64,000 nucleotides of DNA, from positions 1-64,000 of the forward strand of contig JALBYF010000028.1 of assembly GCA_023212725.1 (NCBI GenBank), given 5' to 3'. Shown one piece after another: positions 31,344-40,282 of this stretch (position 1 is the first letter of the stretch; every line of letters starts with the position of its first letter). The notes below the pieces were generated by a model. That model was not told where the DNA came from. It made no database searches and worked only from the letters and a program-made list of their open reading frames with translations. The position numbers and the translations under genes were made by a program. The stretch comes from Tranzscheliella williamsii (taxonomy: Eukaryota; Basidiomycota; Ustilaginomycetes; Ustilaginales; Ustilaginaceae).

Positions 31344-31848
31344 GATGACGGAGGCGGCTTACGAAGAGCGAACTTTGGTCCTTTCTCTGAGGAAGTGACC
31401 CGAACCGTGTACAAGCTGTTCAGGGCAAAGGCCGGGGCCAACTGCGTGCTCAGAGAGGCCGCTGTGGTCGTGGACCCAAGGGAACGAGTAATCAGATCAT
31501 CCTTGGTGAGAAACTGGAAGATGTTCCGGTTAAAGCCAGCGGCTTGTGCTGAAACCTAGGAGCGATTGGAGGCCGTTGGATGAGCTTGCAAGGCCGATAC
31601 CTTTGCTGAGCGCACGTTCGAGAGGATTCAGTAGAGCGAGGCCGTTTGAGAAGCAGGATGGCGAACGGCAAAGCCAGATTGTCAACGAGCGGACCCGATG
31701 GAGATGGATGCGGTGGTTGTGTCAAGAGAAAAGGGCGCAGCGAGGAGATGGCTTCGCCAATCAATGAGAATGGACGGAGCGGAGGAAGTGTTGAAGGCTG
31801 AGGCAGAAGCAGCGCTGAAGAGAGGAGGAGCAAGCCGGACAGAGGCGG

Positions 31849-31864
31849 TAATAATAATAATAAT
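31849..31864. repeat. (TAA)5 microsatellite
   Basis: Five TAA units plus one T stand out in otherwise GC-rich DNA, upstream of the ASH-repeat gene. Confidence 0.85.
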
Positions 31865-33330
31865 CCCTCACAATGTTCTGCGAGCGTTGAGTGAAGCGAC
31901 AGAGGAATATGGCACTGACAAGTCGTGAGTAGTGTGTCGGCCGCGGCCGAGGCCAAGTTGATTTAGGCGCTGTTGAATCACAATCGTGAATTGCTCTCGC
32001 CGCTAAGTTACCTGTAAGCAAGTGTAAAGCTCTCTCTCACTTTCTGGCTGCGCAAGGACGACACAAGCCTAGTCCCAAGTTAGCTCTTTTGCGCTTGTTT
32101 TCTCACCTTTTCGCCTGCGTATCAGGCTCAACTGAGCACTTTCGGCTGGTATCCGAAGCCGACTCTGTCATTTCACCACCGTCGCAACCCGCCACTTCCA
32201 GCCAGTCACGGTCACGATCACTGTGACAACTGCGCATTCACGCCCGTACGGTCAAGCACAGCTTTCAGTACCGACCAGAAAACGCTCCCTCTGTGTAGCA
32301 AGGCAAGGACGGGCAAAGCCAGCCGGCGCATGCGGGGGCCCATGCAGCGATAGAACGGGAACGTTCACACCAGTCGGCCAAGTGTGTCCATTCGTGATTG
32401 CGCGGATTTCATTAGCGGAACTACGGCTGGCTGATCGCAATAATTCAGGGTAAGGAAACGGTAGCTGCTATGAGACCGGCTCAACAATCAAAATTTCCGC
32501 AAGCGAAGCAAGCGAGTTGATTGTGCGTAGCTAGTCAGACCGCATCGCGCTTTAAGGAAGCTTCAATGCAAAGCGCATAGCCAAGGCGAATGGCTTTAAA
32601 CACAGACGGCAGGAGGCGACTGCTCTGTTTGTTACGAGACATGAATATTCAATGCAGCTTTCGCCGGCTGTCGGCAGACCCCACTTTTCATTGTTCCTGC
32701 ACGTGAGGGAGGCCGCCTCACCTCGATGCCACGAACGCTTCCGTGCGATTGATTGACTTCAGACGTCGTCTCGTGACGTGCGTGGAGACTGAGGGCGGAA
32801 GGAAGTCAACCAATAAAGCGCAGCCGTGATGTCATCCACTTCCGGCTATGAGCTCTCGATGAGCAAGCGAGTCCATCTGATGCTGAGGGACGCTCGCTTC
32901 ATCTCGCAAAGCCGTGAACCATTGGCGTTGGGTGGGGATGGAGAGCCAACGGTCGGCAGCACGGCTGAGACAGAGGAAGAGGTGGAAGGCCACAGAACTG
33001 TCTCGGCGGTGAGGCACGCCGCTTGGCACTCATCTCATACCGCGTCCGCCGGAATGCCGAGCACGATCGATCTCGATGGCCCGCACCCAAGACGAGAGAT
33101 CCAGACGGGAAAAAAAGGATGCTGAGTCGCTGCTCTTGGATGGTTGGCACGGAGGCCAAGCCGATGACGATGTCGCGAGACCCTGAGGACCCTTGCCTCA
33201 TCGCCTGCTGCGGATGGAAACCTCTTTGCGCTTTAACAATCTCGAGCTGTCAAAATCCACGCGGTGCTCATTTGCGCGACGCGCAGTCGTTCTGCGGGAA
33301 TGATTTGTTGCGTTGAAAAGTAACACCCAG

Positions 33331-33388
33331 CTTGAAATCTCTTGTCGACCTTGAAATCTCTGGTCGACCTTGGAAATCTCCTGTCGAC
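33331..33388. repeat. Three tandem 19-20 nt repeats upstream of CTF8
   Basis: Units lie at 33331-33349, 33350-33368 and 33369-33388. Each reads approximately cttgaaatctcNtgtcgac and ends in a GTCGAC palindrome. They end 106 nt before the CTF8 start codon, so they may be a promoter element or leader repeat. Confidence 0.85.
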
Positions 33389-33494
33389 TTCCGCGCGATC
33401 ACTGGCCTGACCGACGACACCAACCTAGAGCTCATCGAAACCGTACGAGGTGCTTCTGTCACACAGTGCACGACAGGTGGGAGAGCGGGTTACG

Positions 33495-34175
33495 ATGCGG
33501 ATCCACCTCACTCTGCCCGGGCGCGGAGGCGGTGCGAGTGGGAGCGAGGCTAGCGGGGGGCGCGAGTGGCTCGCGCACGCCCCGGCGCCGTTGACGGCGC
33601 TGACGGCGGAGGGCGAGCTGATTCTGATCGAGATGCAGGGCTCGCTCGAGATCGAGGGGCAGGATGCGCAGGGTGGGCAGCTTCTGGGGACGGTCCGGTT
33701 CGAGCGCGGGCGCGAGGAGCGTCCCGTGCTGATGGTCTCGCATCACCGGCTGGAGGGTCGTTTCGTCCAGCTCGTGCGCCCGCTCGCGGTGCTGCAGAAG
33801 AAGCACCGCGGCCAGGATGGGCGTGAGGATGCGTCGGCCGGGTGCGGCAAGCGTCCCGGCGCGGAGCTCGGCGCACCGGCCAAACGCGCCCGCCCGCACC
33901 CCGCCGACCCGTCAAGCCCTCTCCGCATCCCCGCCCGCGAGACTCTCGACTTCAGCTCCAGCCCGCCCCGCCCACCACCACGCAATAACGGAGACGCGGC
34001 CAGCTCCCCAGACAACTCCGACGAAGACACCACCGACGACCCCCAGACCGCCACCTACTACGACGTGGTCAGCATCATCCGCCGCAAGATCCTCTTCTCC
34101 AAGCGTCCCGAGCCGATCGTCCGCCTCGACGCCGACGCGCCGGAACCCCCCGCGCGCGCCCACACGCTTGCATAG
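33495..34175 (+). CDS. CTF8: Ctf8, subunit of the Ctf18 alternative clamp loader
   Basis: Ctf8 with Dcc1 and Ctf18 forms an RFC-like complex that loads PCNA and supports sister-chromatid cohesion. The 226-residue product starts MRIHLTLP. A middle block matches the family (ILIEMQGSLE, LLGTVRF, HHRLEGRFVQLVRPLAVLQK). A disordered linker follows, and the C-terminal block YYDVVSIIRRKILFSKRPEP is characteristic. The ATG at 33495 is preferred to the longer open frame because the family begins with this beta strand. It is longer than yeast Ctf8 (133 residues) because of the linker. There is no intron. It is convergent with URB2, with 159 nt between stops. Confidence 0.9.
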   Translation: MRIHLTLPGRGGGASGSEASGGREWLAHAPAPLTALTAEGELILIEMQGSLEIEGQDAQGGQLLGTVRFERGREERPVLMVSHHRLEGRFVQLVRPLAVLQKKHRGQDGREDASAGCGKRPGAELGAPAKRARPHPADPSSPLRIPARETLDFSSSPPRPPPRNNGDAASSPDNSDEDTTDDPQTATYYDVVSIIRRKILFSKRPEPIVRLDADAPEPPARAHTLA

Positions 34176-34334
34176 CACCTCTGCATCTCCCGCCCAGCCT
34201 TTCTCTACTCGCCTTCAGCGCTGGCGCCCCGCACCGAAATCCACATTGACACACTCGTCTCGCCCTCATGTTCTGTTGCAATGTATTTGTATCTCGTCAG
34301 AGCGCGGCGGTGTGGCGGCAGTACAACAGTAGGG

Positions 34335-37300
34335 CTACTGGCCCTTGTAGCGGTCTGCTTCGTAAGCCTTCCAGAGGCGCTTCAGGAGGGTTTTGCCGGG
34401 GGGGTCGAGGAGGGCGGCCATGGCGGCGTCGCGCTGGCGGGGGCCGATGATGGCGCAGAGGGCGAGCATGGCGGGGTGTAGCTGGTCGCGGACCGGCGGG
34501 GGGATGGCGGCGTTGGGGGCGGTGAGGGCGCGGAGGTAGGCGACGAGGATGTAGGCGGCGTGTTTCGAGAGCGGTTTGGCGAGCGAGGAGGGGGGGGAGG
34601 GGTGGGGTGCCAGCGGGGGGAATTTGGCGGGGAGCGTGGAGAGGAGGCGGGCGAGGGCGCGCGCGTCGCGGGCGGCGAGCGGCGGTGCGGCCGGGTCGAG
34701 CCACACGGGGCGCGCCGCACGCAGCTGCCGCGTGTGCACCCCCGCCGCCGCCGCACCCTGCCGCCCGACGCGGAAGAGCGTGCACATGCGCGCCAGCAGC
34801 GCCGCCACCTGCCCCACCACAGCGCGCACCAGATCCCCGCGCAACCGCACCAACCCCCCCACCACCCCCACCGCCCCGTGGAACACCGCCCCCCGCACCG
34901 CATCCAGCTCTTCCACGCCCAGCCACTCCACCCACGCTCCCCGCCGCTCCACCAGACTCGGCGCAAACACCCCCTCGAGCACCTGCAGCATACACCCCAC
35001 ATCGTGCTGCCGCAGAAGCATGGCTCCGCGAGAAGCAATCGCGTCCAACGCCTCCACCGCCGCGACACACGTGTGCAGCCGCTCGCCCCGCGCCACGGGC
35101 AATGAGACGACCAGCAGCGCAAGGAACTGCGACAGCTGCTTTCGGGCGATCTTGGAAGTCCCCTGCGGTGCGTTGCACAGCACCAGGCCCATGGTCGAGA
35201 TAAGCGCAGCTTGGTCCTTGTCTGCCGCCGGGTCTGCTCCATTGTCTCCTGCCTCGTCTGCAGCGCCCTGCGCGGCAGGCCTTCCCTCGAGGCCGGGGAG
35301 GGACTGGTAGACTGCCAGCAGCCGGCCTAAAAGGTCGTCGTAGGCGTCGCCCGATAGCCGCGGGATGATGGAGATCAGGGCAGCACTGACCGCCCTGTCG
35401 TGCTGGAGCGCCGACGCTGAAGCTACGAGCGCCGCGAACGCCAGGGCGGCGTTGAAGGCGGCGGGCTGGACGGCGCCTCCTGCGCTGGCGACATAGTCGC
35501 CGCACGTATCGATGCAACGGACGTACTCGATCGCAAGGCTCGCCAGCGTCTGCTGCGGCAAAGACTCGCCGGAGGCAGCACGGAGCGTCGAGCAGATCGG
35601 AGCGAGCAGGCCTGCGATCCTGGGCCCGGCATCGTTCGCGAGCTGGTCCAGGTCACAGTCGGCGGGCGCCGACTCTCTGAGAACAGCCAGGTGGAGCCTG
35701 ATCTCGCGCAGACGGTACAGCATCAGATCCAAGGCGGGCGCACTACGCGCCGCCGCCTCGAAATCGGAGCGGCGGAGGTCGGCCAGACTGGCCAGCACCG
35801 ACTGGGTGCGCGCCGCCGAGGTTGCCGATGGCGCCCACGCAGCGATAGGCAATGCAGACTTGCCCGCATCGGTGAGGATAGCATAGGCGCTCTGCAACGC
35901 CCGCATCGGCAGCGTCACCGTCCCTGCAGCGTGGCCGTGCTGTTCATTGACCTGCTGTTCAAGCCCCACCAGGAGGCCCGCAAGGACCGCCATGTCGGAC
36001 GAGGATGCCTGCTTCGCCTTCAGTTGGAAGAGGCGAACACCGGCCTCGAACGCGTTGAGCGAAGCTGCGGTCACCGAGGCATGCGACTCTTCGGCAATAT
36101 CGCCAGATCCGGCGGCCACAAAGACTCGCATGGCTTCAACCAAGTCGTGCACCGAAAGGTCGGCCGTCAGGGACGAATCTTCGAAGGAGCGTGCCAAGAG
36201 CGACCGGAGGCCCGCCGATCGCGCACGGAGCTTCTCACCGCCAATGTCTGCTTCCGTCGCAGCGACGGCGGCCACATCTCGGTCCAGAGCGAGCAGCTTG
36301 CGCAGGAGGTCTGCACGTGCCGGCTTGGGCAGCCATTCGGAGGGCGTCGCAGCGAGGGTTGCGGTGGCTGACAATCTGCGGATCAATGTCTCGGCAGACT
36401 TGTTGCCGTTGGCGGACTCGAGCTCAGCCTGGATTCGCTCCAGTATGTGGGACCGCCACCGCGGCAGCTCGAGGAACGAGGCGTCCCGTTGCGCGGCTGC
36501 GGTGATGGTGGAAAGGGTTTCACGCGGCCCCCCTGCTTCGATACGGCTGGCTGCGGACACAAAGACCCGGGCGAGAATGGCCAACGTGTCGGCAGAGGCC
36601 ATTTGCTCAAACAGAGCTGACCATCGGGTGACGAGCAGCAGCCACAGCGCCTGCAGCATCTCCTTCCTGTTCCGAATGTGGAACTGCGACCCGTCCCATT
36701 GCGTGAGCGCTTGACTGTGCTCAACCTCGGCTGCGCTCGCCACTTGCTCGATGAGCTTGTGGATTGTGCCACTCGGCGAGCTGATCAACTCGCAGTATGC
36801 GGATGCGCTTAGGCCTTGCATGGCGTCGCGCTCCGCCCGTTGGAAGACTGCCTGCATGATCTGCAACTGCGCCTTGCAGAGATGAGGCGAGGGGCTTTGT
36901 AAGGCAAGGACCTCGAGCAGCGAGTCGGCACGTGCGTCAAACGCAGTCTGGAGGACCACCAAGCTTTCCGTGGGGAGCGAGCCGTCCAGCCTGAGTGGTT
37001 CAGAGGGGTCGTAGCGCCACTTGTCGGACAGCAGTGCTTGGCGGACCCGCAGCGCGGCCGCTGTGACCTCATGCCACACTGGGGAGCTGATTGCGTGCTC
37101 AACGGAGTGATCCAGCGATGGCAGGATCAGGGTATTGTGCAAGCGCTCAGCCGCGTCCAGGCACCCAGCCCGGAAAGTTGGCGCCAGGTTGATGCTCGAC
37201 AACAGCTGGGCTACGATGTAGAGCTGACGCACGAGCGACGACCGCTGAGCACCGATGCGGTCATGGCTCCCCTCGGTAGCGCCCTTGGCAACGCGTTGCT

Positions 37301-39269
37301 TCTTGGCGACCTTAGGTAAATCGACGGTGGGAAGGTGGATGGAGCCGATGCTCTCTATCTGCCGGCTGAGATCGTAGATGGCATCCGCCACCTGCGCAGG
37401 GTAGATATTGTCGCGACACAGCTTGCCAAACTCGGCAAGAAAGGTCTGAGACGAGAAGAGGCCGAAGGGCAGGAAGTCGCCATCGACGGGGCTGCCCTCT
37501 TTCGCCTGGCGGATGCCATCGAGGAGAGTGGATACCAAGGTAGGGAAGGTCCTAAACCTAGCATATACACTCGCCACCTCACGGAAGAACTGCAACGCCG
37601 AGAGGGTGTGCGGTTGGAGCGCTTCCGGCACGCCGAAGGCCGGCTTCGAGACGGGTTGGTTGGCGGCAATGCCCAGGATCTGGGTCAAGTCATCCTCCAA
37701 CACGCTCTTCTCCAGCCGCCAGAGCGAGCAGAGGCAGTCGAAGTGGATCGCTATCTTGCCGCCGGCTTCTTGCGACGGTGCTGCTGATGCGTCGGTCAAG
37801 AGGTCTCGTAGCACCGCGATAAAGACCCGCTCGAAGAACGAATGCCATTCCTTTTGTTCGTCAGATCCCGCGAGGTAAAGACCATCGGACTCAACGCAGC
37901 GCAGGAGGCCTCGACGTGCAGCGGCAAGCTGTCGGAGCGGCATGGAAGCGTGAGGAAGGGACTGGGTGAGGAAGGGCAGAAGAGGGAAGAGGAATTCGGA
38001 GAGCATCGTTCTGCGAACAATCGACTTTTGTGCTTCCTTTAGAGAAGTCATCGCGCTGGCGGTGACGATGGAGTGGAGTGCATCGCTCCTAGAGAGTTTG
38101 CGATACAGAAGAGGGCTGAGCAGCGGTAGGCACGCCAGTGCTGCGTCGACGAGAGGGGCCTTGCGCGTTGCGTCGCCTTGTCTGTGCTGTGGCTGCTGAC
38201 CAAGCAGATCGGTGAAGGACGCTATTACGCTGACGGGAGGACGCTTAGCGTCGGCCCAGGTCGCAGTATGGCTGATCTCGGCAGCCCGACCGGCGTGGAG
38301 CAGGGAACGTACGACCTCGTCTGTGAAGAGAGAGTCGGAACCAATCTGCTTGAGCAGGTCGAGCAGGCGCTGGTCGGCAGCGTCCGCGTCAACTTTGTCG
38401 GGCTCGGCCAGCGAGACTGCGTGCAAGGCCTGGATGTAGGGAACAAGCGAGTGCGCGGTGAAGTGCTGATGGTTGCGCTTTGCGTTGGAGCCATACTGCA
38501 GTGCGGTGATCCAGCTGGTCGCTGTCGCCTGCAGGATCGATAGCACCTGTTGGTATCCTTGTGCAGTGCCACATTCGGCAAGGTATCCGAGCCAAGACTG
38601 GATGCTATCCGTCACGGCCTCGATGTTGGTCGCTGCGGTTCGAGAGGTGGCGGGCGGCAGGAGTGCACCCAGGATGGGCGCCGCTGTCGCCAAGACTTGG
38701 AGCTGGCTGTTGGCCGTGGAGGGAGCATGAACGGCGAGAGCCTTTGCGAGGGAGGCAGAGAGGGCCAAGATGGGCTGGGAGTTGGCAAGGCTGGAAAGCC
38801 AGGACCTTTTGTCTGCTTCCGAGTTGCCGGTCGAAGCTATGGTCTGGTCGCAGATGATGCAGTGCAGCAGCGTCCAAGCGCCAATGTCTAGCGCGACATC
38901 CGCCTGATCAGCCTGCCGAGCTGGCGTAGCAGCCGTTTTCGCCTTGGCTTTGGTGTTGGGTCTGCCCTTGTTCGGTGTTGCTGGAGCGGAGGGAGAGGCG
39001 CTAGACCTGAGGGAAGAGCACAGATATTTTAAGACCCATTGAGACAAGAGATCAGCCTTTTTGGGGATGTGCAGCTCGTGCTGAGCCCAGGCGTCTGTGG
39101 CGATCTCGATCTTCGAGATGCCGTTGGGAGGGGCCTGGGCGACTCGAAGTGTCTTGACGAGCTGTTCTGATGTAGTAATGCCTGCCCTTGCGAGAGCTGA
39201 CAACGGGGTATATACCGAAGACGAGGCCGACGAGGACGCCATTTCGACGTCTAATATTGGCGCTGGCAT
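34335..39269 (-). CDS. URB2: Urb2/Npa2, nucleolar pre-ribosome assembly protein
   Basis: Urb2 acts in early 60S pre-ribosomal particles with Npa1 and Dbp6. The 1644-residue product is mostly helical. The C-terminal 200 residues carry the family signature: HAAYILVAYLRALTAP, then RDQLHPAMLALCAIIGPRQR and AALLDPPGKTLLKRLWKAYE at the end. The N-terminus (MPAPILDVEMASS) is one of two close Met choices; the second is at 39242. The same frame stays open a further 621 nt upstream, across the divergent promoter and the bL36m gene. That extension has no helical Urb2 character and is rejected. It is longer than yeast Urb2 (about 1170 residues). No intron was needed. Confidence 0.88.
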   Translation of the reverse strand: MPAPILDVEMASSSASSSVYTPLSALARAGITTSEQLVKTLRVAQAPPNGISKIEIATDAWAQHELHIPKKADLLSQWVLKYLCSSLRSSASPSAPATPNKGRPNTKAKAKTAATPARQADQADVALDIGAWTLLHCIICDQTIASTGNSEADKRSWLSSLANSQPILALSASLAKALAVHAPSTANSQLQVLATAAPILGALLPPATSRTAATNIEAVTDSIQSWLGYLAECGTAQGYQQVLSILQATATSWITALQYGSNAKRNHQHFTAHSLVPYIQALHAVSLAEPDKVDADAADQRLLDLLKQIGSDSLFTDEVVRSLLHAGRAAEISHTATWADAKRPPVSVIASFTDLLGQQPQHRQGDATRKAPLVDAALACLPLLSPLLYRKLSRSDALHSIVTASAMTSLKEAQKSIVRRTMLSEFLFPLLPFLTQSLPHASMPLRQLAAARRGLLRCVESDGLYLAGSDEQKEWHSFFERVFIAVLRDLLTDASAAPSQEAGGKIAIHFDCLCSLWRLEKSVLEDDLTQILGIAANQPVSKPAFGVPEALQPHTLSALQFFREVASVYARFRTFPTLVSTLLDGIRQAKEGSPVDGDFLPFGLFSSQTFLAEFGKLCRDNIYPAQVADAIYDLSRQIESIGSIHLPTVDLPKVAKKQRVAKGATEGSHDRIGAQRSSLVRQLYIVAQLLSSINLAPTFRAGCLDAAERLHNTLILPSLDHSVEHAISSPVWHEVTAAALRVRQALLSDKWRYDPSEPLRLDGSLPTESLVVLQTAFDARADSLLEVLALQSPSPHLCKAQLQIMQAVFQRAERDAMQGLSASAYCELISSPSGTIHKLIEQVASAAEVEHSQALTQWDGSQFHIRNRKEMLQALWLLLVTRWSALFEQMASADTLAILARVFVSAASRIEAGGPRETLSTITAAAQRDASFLELPRWRSHILERIQAELESANGNKSAETLIRRLSATATLAATPSEWLPKPARADLLRKLLALDRDVAAVAATEADIGGEKLRARSAGLRSLLARSFEDSSLTADLSVHDLVEAMRVFVAAGSGDIAEESHASVTAASLNAFEAGVRLFQLKAKQASSSDMAVLAGLLVGLEQQVNEQHGHAAGTVTLPMRALQSAYAILTDAGKSALPIAAWAPSATSAARTQSVLASLADLRRSDFEAAARSAPALDLMLYRLREIRLHLAVLRESAPADCDLDQLANDAGPRIAGLLAPICSTLRAASGESLPQQTLASLAIEYVRCIDTCGDYVASAGGAVQPAAFNAALAFAALVASASALQHDRAVSAALISIIPRLSGDAYDDLLGRLLAVYQSLPGLEGRPAAQGAADEAGDNGADPAADKDQAALISTMGLVLCNAPQGTSKIARKQLSQFLALLVVSLPVARGERLHTCVAAVEALDAIASRGAMLLRQHDVGCMLQVLEGVFAPSLVERRGAWVEWLGVEELDAVRGAVFHGAVGVVGGLVRLRGDLVRAVVGQVAALLARMCTLFRVGRQGAAAAGVHTRQLRAARPVWLDPAAPPLAARDARALARLLSTLPAKFPPLAPHPSPPSSLAKPLSKHAAYILVAYLRALTAPNAAIPPPVRDQLHPAMLALCAIIGPRQRDAAMAALLDPPGKTLLKRLWKAYEADRYKGQ

Positions 39270-39651
39270 GGTTGCCTCTTGCGCAGGGATGCAAGCTCCT
39301 ATGGAATGGTCTAGACGATAGCAGTGACAGCTGGTTGGCCGTCGAGGAGGAGCAAGCGAGGCTTTTACCACTTTAATTGGGCGGAGGCGTATGATGTGAA
39401 TGGAATTTATTTTCAAAAAAAACCGCCTAATTTCCCGATAATGTGAACAATTATCCACTCCACCTTGACGAACGTAGCGGAACTTTTTTACCGGACGATA
39501 GAAGAGCGCGCCGCTGTGGGCAGAGAATGGTACGAATATGGGTTTTCTGTTCTGCTCGTGGTGCTGTTGGCGGTGATGGCTGGCACCTACCTCGCCACCA
39601 CCATAACTTATCTGCGGCATATCGACAGCGCTTCGAAACGGGCCAGTCTTG
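39270..39651. promoter_or_regulatory. Divergent promoter between URB2 and bL36m genes
   Basis: A 382-nt spacer between two ribosome-related genes. It includes an AT-rich stretch at about 39405-39450 with an A-run of eight, unlike the GC-rich flanks. Shared control of both genes is inference. Confidence 0.45.
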
Positions 39652-40029
39652 ATGAGCCACGCTGCGAGGATGTACCGCTGTGTGCTGCGAGCTGGTGTGC
39701 GGCTGCCCGCGGGGGGGGTGAGTGCTGCGGCGGCTGCGCGGTGGTGCTCGTCGTTGGTGGCACCGACGTCGGTTGTGCGCCCTGTCGTGCCCGCCGCAAG
39801 CGCTGCGTCCGCGCTCGACGCACAGCGCGGCATGAAGGTGCGCTCGTCGGTCAAGAAGTTCTGCGACGGCTGCTCGGTCGTCCGCCGCAAGGGCCGCCTC
39901 TACGTCATCTGCAGCAAGGATCCCAAGCACAAACAGGTACGTTGCTGCCCGCGCCCGTCCGCTCCACCCGCCCACCACTAACACCCGTCCCTCATCCCGA
40001 CTGTCTGACTCCCGCAGCGACAAGGATAG
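39652..40029 (+). CDS. RTC6: Mitochondrial ribosomal protein bL36m (two exons)
   Basis: This is a large-subunit protein of the mitochondrial ribosome, nuclear-encoded. Exon 1 is 39652-39936. Exon 2 is only 40018-40029 and encodes the last three residues RQG and the stop. The product is 98 residues. The first 60 are basic, Ala/Ser/Val-rich and free of acidic residues until near the cleavage region, as in a mitochondrial presequence. The mature part begins [20 protein letters not shown] and has the L36 zinc ligands (CDGC, later a C and H) and the terminal KHKQRQG. Without the 81-nt intron (39937-40017) the frame ends in unrelated residues, so splicing is well supported. Confidence 0.93.
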
Positions 40030-40282
40030 GCCATCTCACCGTTCCGCCCCACTCGACCGCGCATGGCGGTGTGACCTCATCCCATTGTATTTGTACCGCG
40101 CACGCACTGGCGCCCTCCTCGACGTCGCTAGCAATCCTTTGCCGGCAGCGCAGACCTTTTGCGTACGGCAGCATCGTCGAGTACAGTAGCCCGCGTTGCG
40201 TAAAGGTGATCGTGAAGGGCTAGCGGGACAATGTAGCGCAGGCAGGCACGCCTAAGGGGGAGGAGTCTGTAGCAGGGGCGGA

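Larger units (their letters stand above)
31344..33494. other. Long divergent spacer between the ASH-repeat gene and CTF8
   Basis: This 2.15 kb holds only short, featureless frames. The first 600 nt are pyrimidine-rich on the minus strand, as expected for a long 5' leader. A (TAA)5 microsatellite and a tandem repeat next to CTF8 are listed separately. Confidence 0.5.

Noticed and set aside
39270..39890. Upstream 207-codon extension of the URB2 frame
   Set aside because: It crosses the divergent promoter and the bL36m gene antisense and has no Urb2-like helical character.
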